Assembly: GCA_903924465.1 (NCBI GenBank) | Contig: CAIYBN010000117.1 | Coordinates: 1 to 54,087 of the forward strand | Source of the DNA: an uncultured Myxococcales bacterium | Lineage (GTDB): Bacteria > Myxococcota_A > UBA9042 | Direction of reading: 5' to 3' | Length of the DNA stretch: 54,087 nucleotides | In this document: positions 12,901 through 18,039 of the stretch, piece after piece | Numbering within the stretch: position 1 is the stretch's first letter | Layout: each line of letters begins with the position of its first letter | Notes under the pieces: generated by a model | Database searches by the model: none | What the model was told of the DNA's origin: nothing | The model's input: the letters and a program-made list of their open reading frames with translations, nothing else | Position numbers and translations under genes: made by a program

Positions 12901-14285
12901 GAATCGTCGGTGCAGATGTTCGCGTCGTTGCAGTCCGCCGCCGTCTTGCAGCAGTCCTGCAGGTCCTTGTGCGCGCACTGGTTGGCGAGGCACAGATCCT
13001 GGGTGCAGCCGTTGTTGTCGTTGCAGTCTTCGTTGACCATGCAGCAACCCGGCACGCCGTTCGATTCGTGCTTGCACTGGGTCCAGCCACCGGGCTGCGC
13101 GTTGCCGCAAGAGTCGTTGGTGCAAATGTTCTTGTCGTCGCAGCTGGTGTTCGTCGTGTCCGAGCAGCAGTCCTTCTTGTCGCCGTTCACCGCGTAGCGG
13201 CACGTCAGCGCAACGCAACCGCCCACTTTGCAGGGGTCGGAAGGCACGCATTCAGAATCGAAGCAGCAGGCGCCCGGATTCTGCACGTGCACGCACGCGC
13301 TGTTGTCCAGATCGCAGCTATCCACCGTGCAGGGCTTGCCGTCGTCGCACTTGGTGAAGCCCGCGCAGCAGGTTTCCGGCGGGACGGTGTGGGTGCAAGC
13401 GCCCTTCGTGCCGGTCATGTCGCATTTGTCGACGGTGCAGGAGACGGCGTCGTCGCAGTCCGCATCGATCTGACACGTCGAGCACTTGGAATTCAAAGAG
13501 TTGGGATTCAGGCACGTCTCGCCCGGTGCACAAAACCAGTCGTCCGTGCAGCAATTCGCCATCGCGGTGTATTGGCACTTGCCGGCGATGCAGATTTCGG
13601 CGGAACAGGCGTTGCTGTCATCGCATTGCGCATCGTTCTTGCACTTGATCCCGGCGGGATCGAGCGGGTCAGAAATCAACTGCACCGGGCGCTTGGCGCG
13701 CGCTTCCGCATTGAAAAGTGGCGCGTGGTTCAGGTCAACCAAAACGCATTCCAGCGTGTACAGGCCCTGCGTGTAGCCGATGCTGGCGATCTGGACCATG
13801 TCGGTGTGACCGGTAACCGAGTAGTCCGGAAGCGCTGCCGGGTCGCTGCTGAAGGTGGTTGCGCCGCCGCTCACCCGACAGTCGATGAATCCTTGAGCGC
13901 CGAGCTGGAAGTTCGAAACCGAAAGCTGGACGAACGGCGAGCACAAAGTCGGATCGGCTTTGCCGCCGTTGTCGCAGTAGAAGCCGGTATTGGTGCAAAA
14001 ATACGCACCGGGCGAGCCTTGACAGGGCGTGCCCGGAATCTGGTTGATGCCACCGGGTTCCAAATAGAAGACCGCGGCGGACGTCGGCAGGAGGAAGGAG
14101 AGCGAAGGCACGCCGAGCGCGAAAGTTTCGACGCCAAATTCACCGTCAACGCCAAGCGCAAAGTCGCTCGTGGCGTCCTTTGCGACTTGCTGTTGGGGAT
14201 CCTGGCATGCCCACATCGAGAGCGACACGAGCAGAACCGCGAACAGCGCGACGCGCGAAGCACGCCCAACCTGCTGATTTCGCAT
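924..14285 (-). CDS. Giant exported MopE-repeat/CTDC-repeat multidomain surface protein (4453 aa)
   Basis: The start is secure: AAGGAGG lies 6 nt before the ATG. Residues 1-27 form a signal peptide with a weak lipobox (SMWAC, Cys27), so a lipoprotein is likely but not certain. Architecture, read by eye: CTDC-type Cys repeats (CDDGKPCTVDSCD pattern) at 214-575 and about 743-1060, split by a beta-rich segment (580-740); a jelly-roll-like segment (1065-1235); an Ig/cadherin-like segment (1236-1335); a ThuA/GATase-like Rossmann module (about 1336-1560); a PPC-like segment (1605-1715); about 32 MopE-type repeats (1716-4070) with an inserted SUEL-type lectin (about 1993-2085); and a C-terminal beta domain (about 4140-4453). 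Repeated Asp/Asn loops (DGDGYCD, DNNCDG) suggest calcium or other metal binding. Probable role: surface adhesion or matrix. It appears to be monocistronic. Single-gene integrity is clear; function is inferred. Confidence 0.93.
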   Translation of the reverse strand: MRNQQVGRASRVALFAVLLVSLSMWACQDPQQQVAKDATSDFALGVDGEFGVETFALGVPSLSFLLPTSAAVFYLEPGGINQIPGTPCQGSPGAYFCTNTGFYCDNGGKADPTLCSPFVQLSVSNFQLGAQGFIDCRVSGGATTFSSDPAALPDYSVTGHTDMVQIASIGYTQGLYTLECVLVDLNHAPLFNAEARAKRPVQLISDPLDPAGIKCKNDAQCDDSNACSAEICIAGKCQYTAMANCCTDDWFCAPGETCLNPNSLNSKCSTCQIDADCDDAVSCTVDKCDMTGTKGACTHTVPPETCCAGFTKCDDGKPCTVDSCDLDNSACVHVQNPGACCFDSECVPSDPCKVGGCVALTCRYAVNGDKKDCCSDTTNTSCDDKNICTNDSCGNAQPGGWTQCKHESNGVPGCCMVNEDCNDNNGCTQDLCLANQCAHKDLQDCCKTAADCNDANICTDDSCPIVAGLDAAQCIHAKKAECCNTIIDCNDQKFCTADACDTVAHTCTHTQSNMACCDQDSQCSDGKICTADLCINHACIYPKDGNKPDCCEDNNAGTCDDKNSCTIDSCKIQTGCGAAASQAADVVITGLPSTYFPSGTNYYAQPFVSASLTGGSLVQLDIPVVNTNLNPSAKLEVSIWSGDPIAGNTVQLGAVALATLPTPTAGQQLVSVTGFGSVAIAPNVQYFVLVHALDPAIQFLERANAYNGAPPASYSPTAATGPFTPYLDGTGSTGDLYLKTFLGWPAQPPCDANNNVCQHTPNGVVGCCNSPADCNDNDCHTLDVCGSNNMCIYKPNPYACSSDLDCDDANGCTIDACDSSTGCGQCTHSPAPGCCTTDIQCDDKVVCTNDTCVNFQCAHSAKANCCTTDADALTICDDKNSCTIDYCEANQCHHSAPKDGCCKSNADCFDGNKCTADICDTKQVSGDHYLCTYTVPDPNCQACTAESAIAGIDCNDNNLCTQDYCDGAGNCHNNPIAECCMDKTDCDDHNDCTADYCTGQHSCFHGDTTSGILICCKPASQDVDCAYLNTECQKGICVDAGNGNGSTKCVAQNQDVCTVNIGYCQSFEAPTTLHGMGWNPMIGDMTTFANPTQNPANWSVQNTGSLGPDGYANFSWTPTKTTYGTCLQSPIIQAAGANTITLQYDHAFEWNSNSTQITILGSLDGANADWSTATVIESTTASKNFGPETLDVKLPTGPSGLTGSNGLRLAFCLQGASTFDVLNFSLDNVCIVKGGKPSMVTCPVNQVVPFQTKKTIPLKAKDPDAGDLLFFQIVEGPAFVSLSSAMYFWLDKSWNSTLTINPTDLADIGTHTIKIKVSDGALYSICTFNITVSYNGGYLIVRPTTVPSNLGDALVAGLNAAAPGKVVQHIDDMSLYASFSQFEAVFLVLGVYPDNHVLTEGESTKFQTYLNGGGRLYMEGGDTWQYDPPTSLHASFKVNGLADSVPEGISAQLLGYSIYKDLSTIVNGGPKVYNFGFSQSNAFNDSNDSISAKEEVHRTQNMLKSNGTFDQPWVQVGHDDDAGFRTVASSTPFAGVMTGVTGDAPSAMIGRILSFFDNGFIDCLVDGDCNDQDDCTIDTCTKGECFFQNKCTCLSNQLLGCGDQITVVTGGTGSTAAVKSYGCDPTKLFLGKEMGYTFSTTSSRPATLTVTGTPTADARVFVTRTVADVCAPTECIAETGVGTKNFAAAANEIYYIMVDTPTLQATQLTLQVTCGDPEICNDGIDNNNNGLVDCQDLASCCGDAACGEICDGVDNNCDGQFDEGCDKDGDGWCDKTMTVVGLPPICPNGSGDCNDAAGTIHPGQADLCGNYKDDNCNGQTDEGGTFGDGSGCTNYWADQDIDGFGGGSPSCLCLPTTTLSVTKGGDCDDNNKKVNPNMIEICGNGVDDNCNGSQNDQNAQGCTDFYRDLDGDGAGANPIGNSGLQCLCIAAGDYTAPAPGDCNDANFFVYPGAIEVCNNIDDNCDGVIDEGCDDDKDGYCDATMGYVSIGVTSQQCGQGQEGAMLSVACEVGRTITSVDFASFGNPTGVCGTYKAGTCVGASALQAVKAACLKKSTCSITIGSSLLGDGCPGQAKVLDIQVTCMGSGGTPPGVCPNGPGDTNDNDPSINPAGQEICDNIDNNSDGQVDEGCDDDLDGYCDANMITLGAPLVCPGGGNDCDDTNPAVHPGATEDCLTPYDDNCDIPTNINDENADNCTVFFKDVDNDGYGTKDFKCYCTPVGLFKAKKTADCDDTTAAINPGVIEICNGIDDDCDGVIDNGCDVDGDGYCAIGKEIVTGNTVCINGGGDCDDNNFDVNPGKAEVCGDGIDNNCNGSQNDAGALLCTVFYADVDQDGYGTPSAKCLCAAAGNFTAGASGDCNDGKDVVTGLTCATGDAACLAAAAAINPAAQEICDNIDNNCNTVVDESCDKDGDGYCDSSKQIIGTPTACPNGGGDCNDYPDACTTNPSNAPNCGGSAIHPNLLKEVCDNIDDDCDGVVDNGCDKDSDGYCDKDWAIVGSPLVCSAGTGDCDDYDNTVHPNAPEICGNGKDDNCNGNLNDEGAVNCKNFYQDADADGFGLIAAKCLCVPEGGYTGKTGGDCDDSNPLVHPGQPENCATPYDDNCNLDTNDQDALGCTTFALDGDGDGYGLPGLSKCFCEGSAPYVALMTAAADCNDANKDVNPGETEKCNDIDDNCVNGVDEGCNKDGDKFCDSAMVTVGFPNVCAAGGGDCVDTNANINPGQPELCDGLDNNCSLGINGTDEGCDDDGDFYCDANMVTVKSGNNFPNVCTLGGKVWNGTAWVGGDCDDTNKFINPGMQEQCNTVNIDDNCNGDSNDIGANGCNQFGVDIDGDTYSDKNKPTTCYCHAVGTSTGTNAGDCNDLNNLVHPLAQEICDGVDNDCNGVIDDGCDKDHDGYCDSTKTTIGAPKDTCPNGGGDCDDNNYNINPGVKEDCLTGWDDNCINGTNDAGALNCITFNLDFDGDLYGVGVSQCTCIATAPYTINVATGGHLGDCDDNNANVNPGKTEICGDGIDNNCDGSQNDINATGSVLFYVDVDKDGYGPATGGSQKQCFAQGSYVSSLSGDCNDGGSCTSGDTACLAAAASQNPGMTEICDNLDNNCQTGFVNGVSGTTTAIDEGCNKDGDTYCDATILTIGKPPVCTDGGGDCNDTVATGFGINPKQSEICDNVDQNCNKIIDEGCDKDKDGFCDSQMTVTSAATQVGAICKWTTITGGKGDDCNDLVSSVFPQSPILNAPTAVEICDGLDNNCNGQIDEGCDKDQDGYCDSNMQTVNSLVVNIVGSVCTHGGGDCNDGVSAVTGVACAVGDSACWAKAKTINPGALEVCDNIDNNCAGGTDETCKDNDGDGYCSGPTFIGSSPKCSAGGGDCNDNAADIHPGVQENCATPYDDNCDGVTNPNDGGSGSVYAFNTTKFWPDADGDGYGALGSTGYISCYQWGSYTSLLNNDCDDTKKAVNPGAQEICDNVDNDCKNGKDDGCDNDLDGFCDSTMLITSTALCDVTSTATHPAVGATQAGSDCNDTNFNINVSIIEVCNNLDDSCSGVIDKGCDDDKDGYCDVTMAVSLANGAVALCPSDPACAAGSGKDCNDTNFYVNPGPVGNPTKENCATAYDDNCNGQINEAGAMGCWNFLTDADHDGWGSATVTCLCGDPTAPPAGYAKPANGGDCNDSKNVTTGATCAPSDAACLAGAATQYPGNAEICDGVDNNCDAFNNIDEGCDDDKDGYCDVNILTVSGAHTIVNPKTGKATCFSTPFTYTTVGGNTYGDDCVDSDAAIHPNAPEICDGVDNNCVAGYVNGTDNGRGTAQIDEGCDKDGDTHCDVNKVTVGTPAVCTRGGGDCNDGKDAAGVACAANVAPGTGCWLFAAGIHPILTSGALAETYPYETCNGQDDDCNGLTDDNPTAASGKVFYKDADADGEPSLTSTVACAALGQYTWDWTAHGKPAMTTSNTDCRDDPTVCGANCNHNLLENSCDGFDNNCNGNGTSFVNGTTVDEGCDDDADGYCDAAMFATAAGIGPGHFCPNTLAVSANNTGDDCDDRGGALYPTLPGKPIHPGATELCNNIDDNCNGSTDGQPNLNSIPPIASGSAIANTETANLTTTCSAPHANAVWTCNSPATVSAACGFSNCTGTFVRITPIASNLECTCDTNSIDAEPNNDPAHAVVLNTVSDGTAAGGTGLEYFATGLVATSADHDWFKFWASDSNSGADHYAVRVYFTTVIGNSSDGVVFDVYRGPNDGTVPTSAAFAPVVAFSAGTAGAPAFRAPTWTITGVPARSSVRGVDGTSGNAAGWNQVCCGDVDMNWFTNFRDQRTGHYNTNMYQEYGELNCTASSTFDQVSVGWNGRSVGSVAGWWQGTPYPERIWPMGTNWGPSSFADVLGAHPQAVTGFDMTQCVDDGAMYYVHVYRNGVSVSCQSYQFSYSNNKFAGTKTASVVTGQDTSHFTGATTSVGTYTIGKNW
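2076..9140 (-). repeat. Array of about 32 MopE-type metal-binding repeats (protein level)
   Basis: Within the giant gene, about 32 copies of an EICDxxDNNCDG core recur at a mean spacing near 74 residues (residues 1716-4070). Two subtypes mix. Type A reads DGDGYCD, then VCPNGGGDCDD, then NPG, then EICDNIDNNCDGxIDEGC. Type B reads TFYxDxDxDGYG, then CLC, then GDCDD, then EICGDGIDNNCNGSQND. Many copies carry one or the other tail. At DNA level the core appears as recurring gtcgcagttgttgtc on the plus strand. Confidence 0.9.
8031..8309 (-). other. SUEL-type galactose/rhamnose-binding lectin domain inside the MopE array
   Basis: Residues about 1993-2085 of the giant protein differ from the flanking repeats and match the pattern of the SUEL lectin family (Gal_Lectin): VDFASFGNPTGVCGTYKAGT, then C, then VKAACLKKSTCSI, then GDGCPGQAKVLDIQVTC. 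It sits between the DGYCD and VCPNGPGD halves of one MopE repeat, so it is a clean domain insertion. This domain is best known from animal egg lectins, latrophilin and plant beta-galactosidases. It implies sugar binding; the assignment is by motif reading only. Confidence 0.78.
11106..12059 (-). repeat. Second block of CTDC-type Cys repeats
   Basis: Residues about 743-1060 of the giant protein: successive units with the pattern CxxDxDCDDxNxCTxDxCxxxxCxH followed by a CC pair, as in the Dictyostelium extracellular-matrix CTDC repeat family. They are probably disulfide-linked outside the cytoplasm. Confidence 0.8.
12561..13646 (-). repeat. First block of CTDC-type Cys repeats
   Basis: Residues about 214-575 of the giant protein: about ten units of the same CTDC pattern (for example CDDGKPCTVDSC and CNDNNGCTQDLC). 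The block is separated from the second one by about 165 residues of beta-rich sequence without Cys repeats. Confidence 0.8.
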
Positions 14286-14362
14286 TACAATCCTCCTTAG
14301 CCGAATGGGCGTACGACCGCTGTCGGTTGGCCCGATTCCACGACAGCCCGATTTCTAGTCGG

Positions 14363-14376
14363 TGCAACGAGTTGCA
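14363..14376. promoter_or_regulatory. Perfect palindrome, candidate operator of the giant gene
   Basis: tgcaacgagttgca is a perfect inverted repeat (6-bp arms, 2-bp spacer) 78-91 nt upstream of the giant gene's start codon. A weak -10-like TAGAAA lies just downstream of it on the minus strand, so a bound dimer could overlap the promoter. No regulator can be named. Confidence 0.4.
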
Positions 14377-14488
14377 GGGGATCGCAACGTTCGCATGCAG
14401 ACAGTGACGCGTTCGCCCGACTCAACTGCGGCGCCGCTTGACGCAACCGCTGAATCGCTTGACCAGACCGGGCTTGCGCTCGATCTCG

Positions 14489-14564
14489 CACTGGTTGTTG
14501 TCCACGGCCCGAGAGCCGCGAACAGTCACTGGTTGATGTCCGCGGCGGGGAAGCCGCGAACAGC
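14489..14564. repeat. Two tandem 38-bp direct repeats, second copy with a perfect hairpin
   Basis: The copies at 14489-14526 and 14527-14564 abut exactly and share most positions (cactggttg, tgtcc, gccgcgaacag). Copy 2 contains CGCGGC and GCCGCG arms around a 6-nt loop (14541-14558); copy 1 keeps only the inner 3 bp. They are followed by diverged GC-rich sequence. This is a non-coding, REP-like element of unknown function. Confidence 0.75.
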
Positions 14565-15113
14565 AGCGGTACGAGGCTCGTAGCCCCGAACCGTTTGGTC
14601 GCCTTGTTGTGCACTCAACAGGGGCGGTTGAGCGCCAAGGCGAACCGCGACCGTTTGGCGGGGTGGATCAGACCCAGCGTTCGCGATCACGTGGGGTGCC
14701 TGTGCCTGAACGCAGGACCCTCCCGCTCGCAAGGCTATCAAAGCACAGTCGACAACGCAACTCGTTTGATTGCCGGTGTGAATGCCGGTGCGACGTTTGT
14801 CGGAATTTTTTGACCAGACGCAGGCGGTAAAGCGCGGTGCGTCCAAGTGGCGCGCTGCCGGACCTGCGATCGCGCGTTGGCACTTTTGTCGCCAAACGAG
14901 CCGTATCCGCGTTTTCGCGCCGTCCCGGCACGCCATGCGCAGTTGGCGATGACAGCGGTTCTGGACCGGTTCGAGTTCCCGGCGCACGAAACGGCGACGG
15001 AGCGGCAAAGTATCGGGCCGCGCCAGTCGAGCGACTCCCGGCGCTGCTCACGCAAACGGGAATCGGCGTCGCGGAATGCACTTCGCGAGGGCGAACACCA
15101 AAAGTTGGATTGT

Positions 15114-15188
15114 TGGAGCGGGAAATGGGATTTGAACCCACGACATCGACCTTGGCAAGGTCGCGCTCTACCGCTGAGCTATTCCCGC
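15114..15188 (-). tRNA. tRNA-Gly (anticodon GCC)
   Basis: A complete cloverleaf with acceptor GCGGGAA paired to TTCCCGC, D-arm TAGCTCAGCGGTAGAGC, anticodon stem CGACC/GGTCG around loop TTGCCAA (anticodon GCC), T-arm GTTCAAATC and discriminator T. Unlike tRNA-Leu in this window, its CCA end is encoded (15114-15116). It is transcribed in the same direction as the kinase gene but has its own promoter at 15230-15257. Confidence 0.96.
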
Positions 15189-15229
15189 GTCGTCCTGTCA
15201 GCCGGAGGCCTATCGGACAAGCGCGTGGC

Positions 15230-15257
15230 AGGATAACCGAATCGTGCAAGGTGTCAA
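15230..15257 (-). promoter_or_regulatory. Sigma70-type promoter of tRNA-Gly
   Basis: On the minus strand, TTGACA (15257-15252), a 16-bp spacer and TATCCT (15235-15230). The -35 matches consensus fully and the -10 matches at 4 of 6. Transcription would begin about 35 nt before the tRNA 5' end. Confidence 0.75.
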
Positions 15258-15288
15258 GGCTGGCCGACCGGCCGACGCGTTGACCGGG

Positions 15289-17340
15289 CTATTGTGCGCG
15301 CATGTCGACGTTCACGGTTGCGGTTTGGCCGGGCTTGACCACGACGCTGACGTTCTTGGTGGTTTCCCCTTTGGTCAGCGTCAACGCGTACTTGCCCGCA
15401 GGCAAGTCGGTCTTGACCGGCGTCAGCCCAAGGTCCTTGCCGCGCGCTGAAACTTTCGCCCACGGTTGCGCCGTCACCACGATCTTGCCGGGCTCGGCGA
15501 CGACAACTCGTGACGCATCTGCATGTTTGTCTTTCTCTTTTTCCAAGGAGAGCACGAACGTTTCCAACTGCGGATTTCTGACGACAAAATCCTGGCGTTC
15601 CGTGCGATACCCTTCGGCTTTCGCCTCCACGTGCAACGTTGCGCCAAGCTGGACATCCGCAAGCTTGGCATTGGACTGGTTCAGCGTCAGAACTTTCTCG
15701 TTCACCGTCACCGTCGCCTGGGCTGGCTCGACGTGAACGATGACAACGGGCCCATTCGGGATCGCGGCCGCTGTCGGGGTGATCGGCTCCGGAATCGCCA
15801 CGTCGATCGTCTCGCCGTCCCGATTCAGCTTGTGGTAGACGATCTTCATTCGCTCCCCGGCGCGCGCGAGGATCTTGACCGTCTTGCCTTCATCGGCGCT
15901 GAAATCGCATTCGGGCTCGGTGCAGATCGGGTTGTCGTCTGCAAGAATCTGCTGGGCACCGGGCGCGTGAATATGAATGCCAATCCTGCGGCGTTGCGGG
16001 CGAGGCTTGGCGACGCCGTCGGCACCAGCGGCACGCGCTGCTGAGGCATTTCCGCGATCGGCTGGGGCTTGTTTGGAACTGCCACCGGATGCGATCACCG
16101 CGATCGCGATCAGCACGGCGACCGCAAGGCCCAGACCGACGTACCAACCGGTGTGGGTTCTCGCCCGGGAGGTCATGTGCGGCTCGACACGCCCGGTCGG
16201 TGCCAAGTCGTCTGGCAAGGCCATCGTTTGTTCACTGGGAGCGCCGTCGACGGCCAGCGTGTGTTCGTCCGATGTGCCGCGCGCTGCCGGCTGGGACCCG
16301 GTCGGCACGCGGCGCTGCGCCGAGTTCGAACCAGGTAGCGACTTGCGCACCTGCTCCATCATCACCGCTTCGGCCGCAACGTCAGTGCGGAGCCGCGCGA
16401 TCTCGTCGGCAAACAGCGTTTCCATGTACGATTTGAGGCTCGCTCCGTCGGGTTCAGCCACGTTGGCGTAGTACCAGCGCCGGAGCTCGGCGGCAAAGGC
16501 TGCGCAGTCCGCCTGGCGATTGTCCCGGTCCCGCGCCAATGCCTTGAGCACGATCGCGTCCAATTCTTTCGGCACGTCCGGATTCAGATTCGACGGCGCC
16601 GGCACCTCTGCCTTCAGGACGTTGTTCAGCGTTTCAAAGTCCGACTCACCGACGAACAGCCGTTTGCCTGTCAGCATCTCCCAGAGGCACACGCCCAGCG
16701 CAAAGAGATCGCTGCGCCCGTCCAGCGGCTTGCCGCGCGCTTGTTCGGGGCTCATGTAGGCGCACTTGCCTTTGACGGTGCCCACGCGGGTCTTGGTCGA
16801 GCGACTGGCGGCTTTGGCAATGCCAAAATCCATGATTTTCACTTCGCCGCTGAAGGAAATCATGATGTTGTGCGGGCTGACGTCGCGGTGCACGACGTGG
16901 AGAGGCTCGCCGTCGACCAACCGTGTGTGGGCATAGTGCAGCCCGAGCGCCGCCTCAATGATGATATGCACCGCTTGAGCGATCGACAGCGGCTGCCCTT
17001 TCTTCGCGCCCTGGTCCAGCACCCGCTTCAGGTCTTCGCCTTCCACATACTCCATGGCGATGTAAAACAGGCCGTCGGCTTCGTCGAAGTCGAAGATTTG
17101 CACGACATTGGCGTGCGACAAGTGCGCTGCCACCCGCGCTTCGTCCTTGAACATCGTCACAAAGCCTTCGTCCTCGCTGAAATGCGGGAGAATACGCTTG
17201 ATAACAACGACTTTCTCGAAGCCTTCCGCGCCCAAGCTCTTGGCGCGAAAGATCTCCGCCATGCCGCCGATGGCGATCTTCTGGGTCAGGATGTAACGGC
17301 CAAATGCCTGCGGGAAATTGTTCGCGGTTGCCGAGGCCAT
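15289..17340 (-). CDS. Membrane Ser/Thr protein kinase with C-terminal PEGA-like domains
   Basis: Predicted 683-aa Hanks-type kinase. The start at 17340 follows AAGGA with 6-nt spacing; an upstream in-frame ATG (17382) adds only a basic run. Kinase domain at about 15-290: glycine loop around IAIGGMAEIF, Lys48 in VVVIK, catalytic loop HRDVSPHN (His151, Asp153, Asn158), DFG at 171-173 and MSPEQ at 196-200. The HRDVSPHN form is common in Myxococcota kinases. After a linker, one membrane helix (about 400-417) leads to an exported part with a diverged segment (about 532-600) and a typical PEGA domain (618-682, with LGLTPVKTDLPAGKYALTL). It probably links an envelope signal to cytoplasmic phosphorylation. 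All catalytic residues are present. No substrate gene adjoins it. Confidence 0.95.
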   Translation of the reverse strand: MASATANNFPQAFGRYILTQKIAIGGMAEIFRAKSLGAEGFEKVVVIKRILPHFSEDEGFVTMFKDEARVAAHLSHANVVQIFDFDEADGLFYIAMEYVEGEDLKRVLDQGAKKGQPLSIAQAVHIIIEAALGLHYAHTRLVDGEPLHVVHRDVSPHNIMISFSGEVKIMDFGIAKAASRSTKTRVGTVKGKCAYMSPEQARGKPLDGRSDLFALGVCLWEMLTGKRLFVGESDFETLNNVLKAEVPAPSNLNPDVPKELDAIVLKALARDRDNRQADCAAFAAELRRWYYANVAEPDGASLKSYMETLFADEIARLRTDVAAEAVMMEQVRKSLPGSNSAQRRVPTGSQPAARGTSDEHTLAVDGAPSEQTMALPDDLAPTGRVEPHMTSRARTHTGWYVGLGLAVAVLIAIAVIASGGSSKQAPADRGNASAARAAGADGVAKPRPQRRRIGIHIHAPGAQQILADDNPICTEPECDFSADEGKTVKILARAGERMKIVYHKLNRDGETIDVAIPEPITPTAAAIPNGPVVIVHVEPAQATVTVNEKVLTLNQSNAKLADVQLGATLHVEAKAEGYRTERQDFVVRNPQLETFVLSLEKEKDKHADASRVVVAEPGKIVVTAQPWAKVSARGKDLGLTPVKTDLPAGKYALTLTKGETTKNVSVVVKPGQTATVNVDMRAQ

Positions 17341-17397
17341 ACGACGTCCTTGACGAGCCCGCTTCGCGCCCAACCGCCACACGCGCTGCCCGAAGTC

Positions 17398-17426
17398 AGG
17401 CTAGCACGCGATCGGTGCAGTGGCAA
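17398..17426 (-). promoter_or_regulatory. Candidate promoter of the kinase gene
   Basis: Minus strand: TTGCCA (17426-17421), 17-bp spacer, TAGCCT (17403-17398), about 58 nt before the kinase start codon. The -35 matches at 5 of 6, the -10 at 3 of 6. Confidence 0.45.
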
Positions 17427-17541
17427 ACCAGCGGAGAAAGCCGAAAGTGGCGGCAATACAAGACGTTTTACGCGGGTCTGGCGTGAAAGCGTGACCGTTT
17501 GGATTGCTCGGGCAATCGTGCGCGCCCCCCAACGGTTGCGC

Positions 17542-17823
17542 TCAATTCTCGTCTTTGATGTCCAACATGAGGCGCGCCCAGATCTCCGAGTCGAGCAGGC
17601 CTTCCGTATCCGCATCCGCGGCGAAGGCCTCGCGGTTCGTCACGCCTTGCGGGCATTCAAAACACACCATGGAACGGACGCGCAGCGCGTTGGCGTTCAT
17701 GTAGTCGTCGAGGCAGCTGGCCAGAAGCAGATTGCGTGATCGTTGGCCGCAGCGGAAAACGTCGTTCAAGCGACGCGGGCGGCTGCTGTCGTCCAAGGCT
17801 ACGACCGGGAGAGCGTTGCTCAT
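17542..17823 (-). CDS. Small conserved-looking Cys-containing protein, unknown function
   Basis: Predicted 93-aa soluble protein. GAGGA lies 6 nt before the ATG and a good promoter lies upstream, so it is likely a real gene. Cysteines at positions 25, 37, 54 and 57 include a CFEC pair that could bind a metal. The N-terminal half is basic (SRPRRLNDVFRCGQRSRN). The C-terminal half is acidic (DADTEGLLDSEIW). There is no signal peptide or membrane segment. I do not recognise a family. It is separated from the kinase by about 200 bp without a gene. Confidence 0.72.
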   Translation of the reverse strand: MSNALPVVALDDSSRPRRLNDVFRCGQRSRNLLLASCLDDYMNANALRVRSMVCFECPQGVTNREAFAADADTEGLLDSEIWARLMLDIKDEN

Positions 17824-17905
17824 GCGGAATCCTCGTCAGGTTGGGACCGCCTGCGTTGTCGGCACCCAGCGTGGGCACGAACGGATCAGGCGGCGTCGGC
17901 GGCGG

Positions 17906-17933
17906 AGCATAGTCGGCGAAGCAGGTGGGTCAA
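17906..17933 (-). promoter_or_regulatory. Sigma70-type promoter of the 93-aa gene
   Basis: Minus strand: TTGACC (17933-17928), 16-bp spacer, TATGCT (17911-17906). It matches consensus at 5 of 6 and 4 of 6 positions and gives a leader of about 75 nt. Confidence 0.6.
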
Positions 17934-17949
17934 GAGAAGAATGAATCGT

Positions 17950-17970
17950 CTAGTGTTATTCACGCACTAG
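17950..17970. promoter_or_regulatory. Inverted repeat between divergent genes, candidate operator
   Basis: CTAGTG and CACTAG arms with a 9-bp spacer lie 16 bp upstream of the -35 box of the 93-aa gene and 70 bp before the GTG start of the matrixin-like gene. A shared regulator site is possible. The repeat is short, so chance is not excluded. Confidence 0.35.
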
Positions 17971-18039
17971 GTCCTGGCATTCCAGCGCGAGAGGCCCGGC
18001 GCATGGACTCCGTCGCCCGCAAGCCCTACGCTTGGCGGC

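Larger units (their letters stand above)
14286..15113. other. 828-bp stretch without a supported protein gene
   Basis: Between the start of the giant gene and tRNA-Gly I see no open frame with protein-like composition or homology. The stretch holds the leader of the giant gene, a perfect 14-bp palindrome near 14370 and a 38-bp tandem repeat near 14525. An unrecognised small RNA could be present. Confidence 0.6.

Noticed and set aside
14451..14620. Possible CRISPR array
   Set aside because: Only two abutting 38-bp copies exist, with no spacers between them and no cas genes in the window.
14837..15283. Open frame containing EMGFEPTTSTLARSRSTAEL
   Set aside because: This peptide is the well-known false translation of the antisense of a tRNA gene; here it is tRNA-Gly.
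17461..17541. Possible terminator after the 93-aa gene (gattgc/gcaatc hairpin)
   Set aside because: The stem is only 6 bp and no T-run follows, so it cannot be called a terminator with confidence.
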